Of a stretch of 64,000 nt of DNA, positions 8,493 to 16,842 are shown piece after piece. The first letter of the stretch is position 1, and each line of letters opens with the position of its first letter. Position numbers and translations under genes: made by a program. The notes beneath the pieces are model-generated. The model was not told where the DNA came from and ran no database searches. It saw only the letters and a program-made list of their open reading frames with translations. Source of the stretch: Mycolicibacterium confluentis (GTDB lineage Bacteria > Actinomycetota > Actinomycetes > Mycobacteriales > Mycobacteriaceae); the NCBI RefSeq assembly GCF_010729895.1, contig NZ_AP022612.1:1860001-1924000 (forward strand). Direction: 5' to 3'.

Positions 8493-9164
8493 ATGTCCGA
8501 CGACGGCAGAGGGCGCCCACGGCTGGCGCCGTCCCGTCGCCCCGGCAAAACCGCACGTGAGGAGATCCTCGACGCGGCCGCCGAACTGTTCACCAACCGC
8601 GGCTACGCGGCCACCTCGACGCGTGCCGTCGCCGCTGCCGTGGGGATGCGTCAGGCCTCGCTGTATCACCACTTCTCGACCAAGGACGACATCCTCGACG
8701 CCCTGTTGGCCGGCACCATCGACGAACCGCTGAGATTCGCCGAGGAGCTGCTGTCCGATCCAGGCCCGGCGCCGCAGCGCCTGCACACCCTGACATTCGG
8801 CGACGCACGCCAACTGTCCACCAGCAGATGGAATCTGGGCGCACTGTACCTGCTGCCCGAACTGCGGGTCGAGCGGTTCGAGGAGTTCCGTGCTCGCCGC
8901 GAACGGCTGCGGGACGCCTATCGGCGCCTGGCCGGACTCGTCATCGCCGAATGGGACGGCCCTCCCGACGCCGCCGAATTGCCGTTCCGGCTGGTGGAAT
9001 CCGTCATCAACCGACGCTCCGATGACGGCGAGTGCTCGCCTGAGGCGCCATGGGTGATCGCCGACGGCGCACTGCGCTGTGTGGGGTTCCAGGGCGATCT
9101 CGCTGCCCTGCGCAGGGGGACCACTGCGAGGTTGCGCATCGGTGACGATAACGTCACCGTATGA
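8493..9164 (+). CDS. TetR/AcrR-family transcriptional regulator
   Basis: 223 residues. Residues ~20-70 are the TetR HTH: REEILDAAAELFTNRGYAAT, then RAVAAAVGMRQASLYHHF, then a KDDILDALL helix. The remaining ~150 residues are a ligand-binding domain with no recognisable specificity. It is divergent from the DUF1989 operon and overlaps the downstream enoyl-CoA hydratase gene by 4 bp (ATGA at 9161-9164). It could therefore control either the acyl-CoA gene with which it is cotranscribed or the divergent operon. Confidence 0.88.
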   Translation: MSDDGRGRPRLAPSRRPGKTAREEILDAAAELFTNRGYAATSTRAVAAAVGMRQASLYHHFSTKDDILDALLAGTIDEPLRFAEELLSDPGPAPQRLHTLTFGDARQLSTSRWNLGALYLLPELRVERFEEFRARRERLRDAYRRLAGLVIAEWDGPPDAAELPFRLVESVINRRSDDGECSPEAPWVIADGALRCVGFQGDLAALRRGTTARLRIGDDNVTV

Positions 9165-9940
9165 CTTACGAGACCCTCCAGTTCGAGCAGTCCGGCCCCA
9201 TCGCCCGCATCACGCTGAACCGGCCTGAGGCGGCCAACGGGATGAACGATGTCATGACGCGCGAACTCGCGCAGGTGGCCGCCGAGGTCGATGCACCCGG
9301 CACCAAGGTCGTCGTGCTGAGTGGCGCCGGTCGATTCTTCTGCGCCGGAGGGGATCTCAAGGCGATGGCGGCCTCGGCGCTGGGGCCGGGCCGCTTCGTC
9401 AGGGGCATCGCCAACGACCTGCACCGCGCGATCGCGACGTTCGCTCGCATGGACGCGGTGCTGATCACCGCGGTCAACGGCACCGCCGCGGGCGCCGGGT
9501 TCTCGCTGGGCATCAGCGGTGATCTGGTGGTGGCCGCGAAGTCGGCCTCGTTCACCATGGCCTACACCAAGGCCGGACTGAGCCCCGACGGCTCGGCGTC
9601 CTACTACCTGCCACGGCTTGTCGGCGCACGACGGGCGGCCGATCTGATGCTCACCAACCGGCGACTGTCGGCCGACGAGGCCCAGGATTGGGGACTGGTG
9701 AACTACGTGGTCGACGACGCCGACCTCGCCGCGCGGGTCGACGCCCTGGCCGGCGACATCGCCTCGGGCTCAGCGCAGTCGGCGGCTGCGGTCAAGAAAC
9801 TGCTTGCGGTGTCGTTCGACAACGGCATCGAATCGCAGATGGAACTCGAGAGCCGGTTCATCGCGGCCAATGCCGAGGGTCCCGGTGGACGCGAAGGCAT
9901 CGACGCGTTCCTGAACAAGCGCGCGCCGCAGTTCGACTGA
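9161..9940 (+). CDS. Enoyl-CoA hydratase/isomerase-family protein
   Basis: 259 residues, the normal crotonase length. The oxyanion-hole segments are GRFFCAGGDLKAMAA near residue 55 and AVNGTAAGAGFSLGISGDLV near residue 105. The active-site region reads AYTKAGLSPDGSASYYLPR, with Ser/Gly/Asp where hydratases usually carry the second Glu, so an isomerase or another crotonase reaction is as likely as hydration. Translation is coupled to the TetR gene. The C-terminal helices are complete. It is convergent with panB, 6 bp away. Confidence 0.85.
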   Translation: MTYETLQFEQSGPIARITLNRPEAANGMNDVMTRELAQVAAEVDAPGTKVVVLSGAGRFFCAGGDLKAMAASALGPGRFVRGIANDLHRAIATFARMDAVLITAVNGTAAGAGFSLGISGDLVVAAKSASFTMAYTKAGLSPDGSASYYLPRLVGARRAADLMLTNRRLSADEAQDWGLVNYVVDDADLAARVDALAGDIASGSAQSAAAVKKLLAVSFDNGIESQMELESRFIAANAEGPGGREGIDAFLNKRAPQFD

Positions 9941-9946
9941 GTCCGG

Positions 9947-10780
9947 CTAGAACGAGTGCTCGTCGGCGGGGAACACCCCGCTGGCGACCTCGTCGGCGTA
10001 CTGCTTTGCCGCGCGGCCCAATTCAGCACCGACATCGCCGAATCGCTTGACGAACTTGGCGGTCCGGCCCGCCGTCATGCCGGCCATGTCCTGCCACACC
10101 AGAACCTGGGCGTCGCAGTTGGGGCCCGCGCCGATGCCGACGGTCGGGATCGTGAGCTTTCCGGTGATCTGGGTCGCGAGTTCGGCGGGCACCATCTCCA
10201 GCACGACGGCCACGGCACCGGCCTCGGCGACCGCGATGGCGTCGTGGATGGTCTGCTCACCGGAGTCGCCGCGGCCCTGGACCCGGAACCCGCCCAGGCC
10301 GTTGACGCTCTGCGGGGTGAATCCGATGTGCGCGATGACCGGGATGCCGGCCTGGGTCAGCGTGGCGATCTGATCGGCCACGCGTTCGCCGCCCTCGAGC
10401 TTGACCGCGTGCGCACCGGTCTCCTTGAGGAAACGGGTCGCGGTGGCGAGCGCCTGCGCGGGGCCGGCCTCGTAGCTGCCGAACGGGAGGTCGGCGATGA
10501 CGAGGGCGTGCGGTGCGCCTCGGACCACGCCGCGGACGAGCGGGATCAATTCGTCGATCGAGATCGGGACGGTGGTGTCATAGCCGTAGACCACGTTGGC
10601 GGCCGAGTCGCCGACCAGAAGGACCGGGATCTCCGCGTCGTCGAAGACGCGGGCCGTCGAGTAGTCGTACGCGGTGAGCATGGCCCACTTGTGGCCTTCG
10701 CTCTTCCATTGCTGCAGGTGGTGGGTGCGCACCTTGGTGCGGGGCCTGCTGGATTCCTGGGCAGCGCCGTAGACAGACAT
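9947..10780 (-). CDS. panB: 3-methyl-2-oxobutanoate hydroxymethyltransferase (ketopantoate synthesis)
   Basis: 277 residues. It transfers a hydroxymethyl group from methylene-tetrahydrofolate to 2-oxoisovalerate, the first committed step of pantothenate and CoA synthesis in the cytoplasm. Signatures are [60 protein letters not shown] and [19 protein letters not shown]. The start at 10780 has AAGGAC about 4-9 nt upstream, and MSVYGAAQ matches mycobacterial PanB N termini. Two further in-frame codons upstream are rejected because they would overlap the divergent acyltransferase promoter. Confidence 0.95.
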   Translation of the reverse strand: MSVYGAAQESSRPRTKVRTHHLQQWKSEGHKWAMLTAYDYSTARVFDDAEIPVLLVGDSAANVVYGYDTTVPISIDELIPLVRGVVRGAPHALVIADLPFGSYEAGPAQALATATRFLKETGAHAVKLEGGERVADQIATLTQAGIPVIAHIGFTPQSVNGLGGFRVQGRGDSGEQTIHDAIAVAEAGAVAVVLEMVPAELATQITGKLTIPTVGIGAGPNCDAQVLVWQDMAGMTAGRTAKFVKRFGDVGAELGRAAKQYADEVASGVFPADEHSF

Positions 10781-10939
10781 CTTTGTCCTTAGATGTTGTT
10801 GTCGGGTCGATCCTCGAGGCCCATCCGGGTCCCCGGGTCGTCTGACCAACCCAGTCTGCCACTGCGGCGGCGCCAGGTGAAGCGGCAGTTGAGTGGACTT
10901 CCTCACAATGCCGGGACAACCGGCCTACCATCGGCTTCC

Positions 10940-12343
10940 ATGCCGGGATACCAGAGGCTGAGCGGCCTCGATGCAAGCTTTCTGTACCTGGAGACGGCGA
11001 GTCAGCCGCTTCACGTGTGCTCACTGCTCGAACTCGACACGTCCTCCATCCCGGGCGGTTACACATTCGACCGGCTCAAGGACGCACTCGCGCTGCGGGT
11101 CACAGCCATGCCGGAGTTCCGGGAGAAGCTGACCGACTCGTTCCTCAACCTCGACCACCCAGTGTGGGTGGAGGACAAGGACTTCGACGTCGACCGTCAT
11201 CTGCATCGAATCGGTCTGCCGTCGCCGGGCGGGCGGACCGAGCTGTCGCAGATCTGCGGTCACATCGCGTCGCTGCAGTTGGACCGCAGCCGTCCGCTGT
11301 GGGAGATGTGGGTCATCGAGAACATCGCCGGCACCGACGCGCACGATGGCGGGCGCCTGGCGGTGTTCACCAAGGTGCACCACGCCGCGGTCGACGGCGT
11401 GACCGGCGCCAACCTGATGTCGCAGTTGTGCACCACCGAACCCGACGCACCTCCGCCGGTTCCCGTCGAGGCCCCCGGAGGTGCCGGGCAGTTGGAGATC
11501 GCAGTGCGCGGCCTGGCACGTTTCGCCACAAGGCCGGTGAACCTGGCCACGCGGGTGGTGCCGAACACCGTCAGCACGGTCGTCGACACCGTCCGCCGCG
11601 CGGCCAAAGGTTCGGCCATGGCCAGCCCGTTCCGAGCCCCGCAGACGGCGTTCAACACCACCATCACCGGGCACCGCAACATCGCCTACGCGCAACTCGA
11701 CCTCGAGGACGTCAAGAAGGTCAAGAACCACTTCAACGTCAAGGTCAACGACGTCGTGATGGCGCTGGTGTCAGGCGTGCTGCGGCAGTTCCTGACCGAC
11801 CGCGGTGAGCTGCCCGAGAACTCGCTGGTGGCAATGGTTCCGGTGTCGGTGCACGGCCGATCCGACCGGCCCGGCCGCAACAAGGTGTCGGGCATGTTCG
11901 CGAGCCTGCACACCGAGATCGCCGACCCGGCCGAACGAATCAAGGCCATCGCGGAGGCGACTTCGGTTGCCAAGGAACACAGTTCGGCGATCGCAGCCAC
12001 GCTGCTGCAGGACTGGACGCAGTTCGCCGCGCCCGCGGTGTTCGGCGTCGCGATGCGCGTGTATGCCGGCACGCGGCTGACCGAGGCCAGACCAGTGCAC
12101 AACGTGGTGCTGTCCAACGTTCCGGGACCGCAGGAACCGCTCTACTTCCTGGGCGCCGAAGTCAAGGCGATGTACCCGCTGGGCCCGATCTTCCACGGGT
12201 CGGGGTTGAACATCACCGTGATGTCGTTGAGCGGCAAGCTCGACATCGGACTGATCTCGTGCCCAGAGCTTCTGCCGGACCTGTGGGACATGGCCGACGA
12301 TTTCGCTGTGAGCATGGAGGAGCTGCTCGCGGCGGCGCGCTAA
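10940..12343 (+). CDS. Wax ester synthase/diacylglycerol acyltransferase (WS/DGAT)
   Basis: 467 residues, the standard length. It begins MPGYQRLSGLDASFLYLE as mycobacterial family members do, and carries the catalytic H147-H148-x3-D152-G motif (HHAAVDG). Conserved PLW (RPLWEMWVIE) and NDVVMALVSGVLR blocks follow. Family members esterify acyl-CoA with diacylglycerol or long-chain alcohol to make storage lipid. The start at 10940 fits a TACCAT -10 at 10926-10931, 8 nt upstream. It is divergent from panB and 19 bp ahead of the esterase gene, so the two may be cotranscribed. Confidence 0.9.
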   Translation: MPGYQRLSGLDASFLYLETASQPLHVCSLLELDTSSIPGGYTFDRLKDALALRVTAMPEFREKLTDSFLNLDHPVWVEDKDFDVDRHLHRIGLPSPGGRTELSQICGHIASLQLDRSRPLWEMWVIENIAGTDAHDGGRLAVFTKVHHAAVDGVTGANLMSQLCTTEPDAPPPVPVEAPGGAGQLEIAVRGLARFATRPVNLATRVVPNTVSTVVDTVRRAAKGSAMASPFRAPQTAFNTTITGHRNIAYAQLDLEDVKKVKNHFNVKVNDVVMALVSGVLRQFLTDRGELPENSLVAMVPVSVHGRSDRPGRNKVSGMFASLHTEIADPAERIKAIAEATSVAKEHSSAIAATLLQDWTQFAAPAVFGVAMRVYAGTRLTEARPVHNVVLSNVPGPQEPLYFLGAEVKAMYPLGPIFHGSGLNITVMSLSGKLDIGLISCPELLPDLWDMADDFAVSMEELLAAAR

Positions 12344-12362
12344 CAGGAGTTGCGCGGGCTTC

Positions 12363-13940
12363 ATGGCAGCATGGACTTCCATGAGCCTGATTCGCCATGT
12401 TTCGATCCCGCGTGGCCGTATGCTGCGCGCCGCAGCGATCGTGACGGCGGTGACGGCAGTCGCACTCGGTGGCGTCGGCTGCGCCCGGGTGGTGGACGGG
12501 CAGGCCGCCATGGCCGAACCCCGCATCGGCGAGCCCGTGCGGTGGGAGGAGTGCAAGTTCACCGGTGGCGACGTGAAGCTGCCGCCGGGTGCCGAATGCG
12601 GTCGGATCGCCGTGCCGGTGGACTACGCCAAGAAGGACGACCCCGACGCGCCGATCGCACAGTTGGCCATGATCCGGTTCCCCGCCACGGGGGAGAAGAT
12701 CGGCTCGCTGGTGGTCAACCCGGGCGGGCCCGGTGAGTCCGGCATCGAGGCCGCGATCGGCATGGTCGAACTGCTGCCGCCCGCGGTGCGGGGGAAGTTC
12801 GACTTCGTGGGCTTCGACCCGCGCGGTGTCGCGTCGTCGACCCCGGCGCTGTGGTGCAACTCCGACGAGGACAACGACCGCCTGCGCGCCGAGCCTCAGG
12901 TGGAGTACACCCCCGAGGGTGTGGCCTGGCTCGAGGACGAGACCAAGCAGTTCATCCAGCGCTGCGTCGACAAGATGGGTGAGGAGTTCCTCGCCAACGT
13001 CGGCACCGACAACGTCGCCAAGGACCTCGACCAGATTCGGGAGGCGCTCGGCGACGACAAGCTGACCTACCTGGGCTACTCCTACGGCACGCGCATCGGG
13101 TCGGCCTACGCCGAGCAGTTCCCGCAGAACGTGCGCGCCATGATCCTCGACGGCGCCGTCGACCCCAACGCCGATCCGATCCAGGCGGACATCGACCAGG
13201 CCGCGGCGTTCCAGGAGGCGTTCAACGACTACGCGGCCGACTGCGCGAAGGACCCGACCTGCCCGTTGGGCACCGACCCGGCCAAGGCCGTCGACATCTA
13301 CCGCGACATGGTCGGGGCGCTGGGCACCAAGTCGGCACCGACCAAGGATCCGCGCGGGCTGTCGTACAGCGACGCCGTGGTCGGCACCATCATGTCGCTC
13401 TACTCGCCGTCGCTGTGGCGGCACCTGACCCAGGGTCTGACCGAACTGCGTAACGGCAGGGGAGACACGCTGCTGGTGCTGTCGGACATGTACATGCGCC
13501 GCGACCGCGACGGGCATTACACCAACGCGACCGATGCGCGCATCGCGATCAACTGCGTCGATCAGCCCGCCATCATGGACCGCGACGTCGTGATCGAGCA
13601 GGACCGCAAAATGCGTGAGGTCGCGCCGTTCATGAACTACGGCGAGTTCACCGGCGATGCGCCCATGTCGACCTGCTCGTTCTGGCCGGTGCCCCCGACC
13701 AGTGAGCCGCACGAGGTGTCGGTGCCCGATCTGGCGCCCACCCTCATCGTGTCCACCACGGGTGATCCGGCCACGCCGTACCAGGCCGGTGTCGACCTGG
13801 CCAAGCAGCTTCGCGGGGGTCTGATCACGTACGAGGGCACGCAGCACACCGTGGTGTTCCAGGGCGAGTCCTGCGTCGACGACATGGCCGCGGCCTACCT
13901 GATCGACGGGACCATGCCGCCGCCCGACGCCAAGTGCTGA
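12363..13940 (+). CDS. caeA: Secreted serine esterase/protease, Hip1/CaeA-like (Rv2224c-type)
   Basis: 525 residues. An N-terminal hydrophobic segment ends in ALGGVGC, acceptable as a weak lipobox, so it is probably an exported lipoprotein. The alpha/beta hydrolase fold shows VVNPGGPGESG (oxyanion region), nucleophile S240 in GYSYGT, D468 in GDPATP and H495 in GTQHTVV. The M. tuberculosis counterpart Hip1 is a cell-envelope serine hydrolase that processes GroEL2 and affects envelope integrity. AGGAG lies 13 nt before the ATG at 12363. An ATG at 12381 is a good alternative giving a shorter signal peptide. A paralogue follows. Confidence 0.85.
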   Translation: MAAWTSMSLIRHVSIPRGRMLRAAAIVTAVTAVALGGVGCARVVDGQAAMAEPRIGEPVRWEECKFTGGDVKLPPGAECGRIAVPVDYAKKDDPDAPIAQLAMIRFPATGEKIGSLVVNPGGPGESGIEAAIGMVELLPPAVRGKFDFVGFDPRGVASSTPALWCNSDEDNDRLRAEPQVEYTPEGVAWLEDETKQFIQRCVDKMGEEFLANVGTDNVAKDLDQIREALGDDKLTYLGYSYGTRIGSAYAEQFPQNVRAMILDGAVDPNADPIQADIDQAAAFQEAFNDYAADCAKDPTCPLGTDPAKAVDIYRDMVGALGTKSAPTKDPRGLSYSDAVVGTIMSLYSPSLWRHLTQGLTELRNGRGDTLLVLSDMYMRRDRDGHYTNATDARIAINCVDQPAIMDRDVVIEQDRKMREVAPFMNYGEFTGDAPMSTCSFWPVPPTSEPHEVSVPDLAPTLIVSTTGDPATPYQAGVDLAKQLRGGLITYEGTQHTVVFQGESCVDDMAAAYLIDGTMPPPDAKC

Positions 13941-14031
13941 CGCAGCAGTTCCGAGAGTTTGTCCGTACCGAGACCGGAGCGTGACCACCCGCGGTCCGCA
14001 CCGTCGGCACCGGCATGCAACGATGGGCGGC

Positions 14032-15540
14032 ATGCAGCGTTCAAGACGATGGGGCTGTGCGCTGCTCACCACCGTGCTCTGGTTTTCCGTGCCTGCTTCG
14101 GTGGCCACGGCAGAGCCGGAAATACCTGTGCCGCAAGCCAACTGGGGATCATGCGACCAGTTCTTCGGTGGTGATGTCGGCCTGCCTACAGCGCAGTGCA
14201 CCATGCTCGGAGTTCCGCGAAGTTATGACGATCCCGGCGGCCCCCCGGTGGATCTCGCGGTCATCCGCGTGCCCGCCTCGGGCCAGCGGATCGGCGCGCT
14301 GTTCGTCAACCCCGGCGGACCCGGAGCGTCAGCGGTGGACACCGTCGCCGGCATGGCCGCTGCGTTGGTGGGCTCGCCGATCAACGAGCACTTCGACTTC
14401 GTCGGCTTCGATCCGCGCGGCGTCGGCTACTCGACCCCGGAACTGCGCTGCCGCACCGACGCGGAGTTCGACGCCTGGCGCCGCGAACCGATGGTCGACT
14501 TCAGTCCTGCGGGCGTGGCGCGCATCGAATCGCTGTACCAGCGGTTCGCCCAGCAGTGCGCCAACCGGATGGGCACCGACTTCCTCTCCGCGATGGGCAC
14601 CCGGGAAGCCGCGCACGACATGGAGACCATCCGCCGGGTGCTCGGCGACGAGCAGATCAACTATCTGGGCTTCTCGTACGGCACGGAGATCGGCACGGCC
14701 TACGTGTCGCGGTACGGCCAGCACGTCCGCGCCATGGTCCTCGACGGCGCCATCGACCCCAGCATCGACCCCGTCACCAAGAGCATCAACCAGATGGGTG
14801 CGTTCCAGCGGGCGTTCACCGACTACGCCGCCGACTGCGCGCAGGCCGCGGGATGCCCGCTGGGCCAGGACCCGTCGCAGTGGGTCGACCGCTACCACCA
14901 ACTGATCAATCCGCTGGTGGCCCGGCCCGCGCAGACGTCGGATCCTCGCGGTCTGAGCTACGCCGACGCCATCACCGGGACGTTCAACGCGCTCTACACC
15001 AAGCACCTCTGGAAGTACCTGACCAGCGGGCTATTGGGTCTGGCGCACGGCACCGGCCCGGACGATCTGCTGCTGCTGGCCGACGAATACCAGGGCCGCG
15101 ACGGCAGCGGGCACTACCGCAACGTGCAGGACACGTTCCATGCGGTGCGCTGCGTGGACGCACCCGCGCCGACGGACCCGGCCGTGTGGGCCGCGGCCGA
15201 CCAGCGGATCCGCGAGGTCGCCCCGTTCGCGGCCTACGGCGAGTTCACCGGTTACGCCCCGCGGGACATCTGCGCGTTCTGGCCGGTCCCCGCAACGTCC
15301 GTCCCGCACGAAGCCCCGCCCGCCCCGCCGGGGTCGGTCGTGGTGGTGTCGACGACGCACGACCCCGCCACTCCGTATGAGGCGGGCGTGGGTCTGGCGC
15401 GCCAACTGCAGGCACCGCTGATCTCGTTCGAGGGCACCCAGCACACCGTGGTGTTCAACGGCTTCGAATGCATCGACAGCGCGATCGTGGACTACCTCGT
15501 CGACGGTGTGGTGCCGGGCAACCTGCAGTGCGCCGCGTGA
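14032..15540 (+). CDS. Secreted Hip1-like serine esterase paralogue (Rv2223c-type)
   Basis: 502 residues with a signal peptide (MQRSRRWGCALLTTVLWFSV, then cleavage near ATA-EPEIP) and no lipobox cysteine. It shares the whole layout of the preceding protein: FVNPGGPGASA, nucleophile S215 in GFSYGT, D444 in HDPATP and H471 in GTQHTVV. The pair is a tandem duplication, one copy apparently anchored and one released. The start is uncertain: ATGs at 14023 and 14032 and a GTG at 13981 are in frame, with no strong ribosome binding site. The stop abuts the stop of the convergent membrane gene. Confidence 0.85.
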   Translation: MQRSRRWGCALLTTVLWFSVPASVATAEPEIPVPQANWGSCDQFFGGDVGLPTAQCTMLGVPRSYDDPGGPPVDLAVIRVPASGQRIGALFVNPGGPGASAVDTVAGMAAALVGSPINEHFDFVGFDPRGVGYSTPELRCRTDAEFDAWRREPMVDFSPAGVARIESLYQRFAQQCANRMGTDFLSAMGTREAAHDMETIRRVLGDEQINYLGFSYGTEIGTAYVSRYGQHVRAMVLDGAIDPSIDPVTKSINQMGAFQRAFTDYAADCAQAAGCPLGQDPSQWVDRYHQLINPLVARPAQTSDPRGLSYADAITGTFNALYTKHLWKYLTSGLLGLAHGTGPDDLLLLADEYQGRDGSGHYRNVQDTFHAVRCVDAPAPTDPAVWAAADQRIREVAPFAAYGEFTGYAPRDICAFWPVPATSVPHEAPPAPPGSVVVVSTTHDPATPYEAGVGLARQLQAPLISFEGTQHTVVFNGFECIDSAIVDYLVDGVVPGNLQCAA

Positions 15541-16761
15541 TCATCGCCGATAGGCGACCATCTCCCGCGACAGCAGCCTGCGCTGTCGGTGTTCACGACT
15601 GCACGCCACGGCCAGAACCGTCAGCAGCAGCCAACTGACCAGCGCGCTGGCAAGCACCAGAATGAACGCGGCCCACGCCCCACCGGCGAGGTGCTGGGAC
15701 GCAGTCTGCCGCGACCACAGGCGCCAGTAGATCATCAGGTTGACGGCGAGCCCGACGCCGTAGGACACCGCGAAGGACAACAGGTACGGCTTCCACGTGC
15801 CGTCCTTCAGGCGCGCCGAGATCGGTTCGTGCCGAAGCGGATACAGCACCGACAGCACGTTGCCCACACCCAGCCAGATGAACACCATGGTGAGCAGCTG
15901 GTCGACCATCGCGATCGCGTTGCCGTCACCGGCGACGGTGAGCAGGGCGATGACCGGCAGGCCCGCGAGCAGTACCAGGGCGGCCATCGCCAGGTTCTTC
16001 GACACCAGGATCCGCCACAGCGATTCCCCCGACGTCAGCGCATCACGCACCCGTTGCGCCTCGAAGCACAGTGCGTTGGTGCACACGACACTGCCGATCA
16101 CCGCCGAGAACAGGTACAGCGTCAACCGGCCCGCGTCGTACCGCGTGAAGCCCGTGAGGTGGTAGAAGGCCACCAGGGACAGGGCGATGCCGAGGGTGAT
16201 CACGATGCGCATCGCGATCGCACGGGGCCGGTCGGCGACGATGTGGCGCAGTTCGCCGACCACAAGCCGGCCCAGGCGGTTCAGCAGCGCGGGGAAGGCC
16301 CGTGCGGCCTGACGGCGCGCGGCGGTCTCGGGTTCGGCCTCGCCGAGCGCGACACCCTGGGCCTGGGCCGTGGTCCTGACGGCTTCGGCGACCGCCGCGC
16401 GGGCCAGCGCGACCGCGACGACGGCGTTGGCGGCGGCCTCCTGCGGTGTGGCGGTCAGGGTCCGCGCCGCGTCCGACGAGCGGACCAGCTCCTCGAGGCG
16501 AGCCCGCCACAGCGGCGAGGCAACGGAGGCCGCGATGTCGTCGGTCTGGCGCAGCGTCGCCAGGTCGGCGTCGGCCTGCGCGGCGAGCGTGGAGAGCTGT
16601 TCGTCGTCATCCCACTCGGCGGCCGCCGCGGCGGCGTCGACGGTCCGCACCGCATCGGCCAGGGTGCGCAGTTCCTGCACGGCGGCCAAGGACAGCGGCG
16701 CGCCTGTTGTGGCGTTGTGCGCGGGTCGGGACGGTGGCTCGGACTTCGGGATCACGGACAC
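15541..16761 (-). CDS. Polytopic membrane protein of unknown function
   Basis: 406 residues. The first ~170 are cytoplasmic, Ala-rich and helical, without a recognisable domain. The rest has about six hydrophobic segments, beginning near IVITLGIALSLVAFYHLTGF, with a loop rich in Arg before each cytoplasmic turn. The layout recalls ABC-2 type permeases, but no partner ATPase lies nearby and no family signature was recognised. GTG starts at 16761 and 16755 are possible. It is divergent from glnA2 and shares an 81-bp promoter region with it. Confidence 0.7.
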   Translation of the reverse strand: MSVIPKSEPPSRPAHNATTGAPLSLAAVQELRTLADAVRTVDAAAAAAEWDDDEQLSTLAAQADADLATLRQTDDIAASVASPLWRARLEELVRSSDAARTLTATPQEAAANAVVAVALARAAVAEAVRTTAQAQGVALGEAEPETAARRQAARAFPALLNRLGRLVVGELRHIVADRPRAIAMRIVITLGIALSLVAFYHLTGFTRYDAGRLTLYLFSAVIGSVVCTNALCFEAQRVRDALTSGESLWRILVSKNLAMAALVLLAGLPVIALLTVAGDGNAIAMVDQLLTMVFIWLGVGNVLSVLYPLRHEPISARLKDGTWKPYLLSFAVSYGVGLAVNLMIYWRLWSRQTASQHLAGGAWAAFILVLASALVSWLLLTVLAVACSREHRQRRLLSREMVAYRR

Positions 16762-16829
16762 ACTTCATACTCACAGGCTTCCGCCGCCAACGGCGACACG
16801 CCTGTAACACAGATTTAACAGCCGATGCA

Positions 16830-16835
16830 TACGCT
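16830..16835 (+). promoter_or_regulatory. -10 TACGCT of glnA2 (leaderless)
   Basis: TACGCT, 7 nt, then the ATG at 16843. It supports the 446-residue form of GlnA2 over the ATG at 16825. Confidence 0.5.
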
Positions 16836-16842
16836 CGCGGAC

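Noticed and set aside
12213..14204. A 663-codon minus-strand frame
   Set aside because: Antisense to the caeA-like gene and both of its neighbours' ends; no start signal and no recognisable domain.
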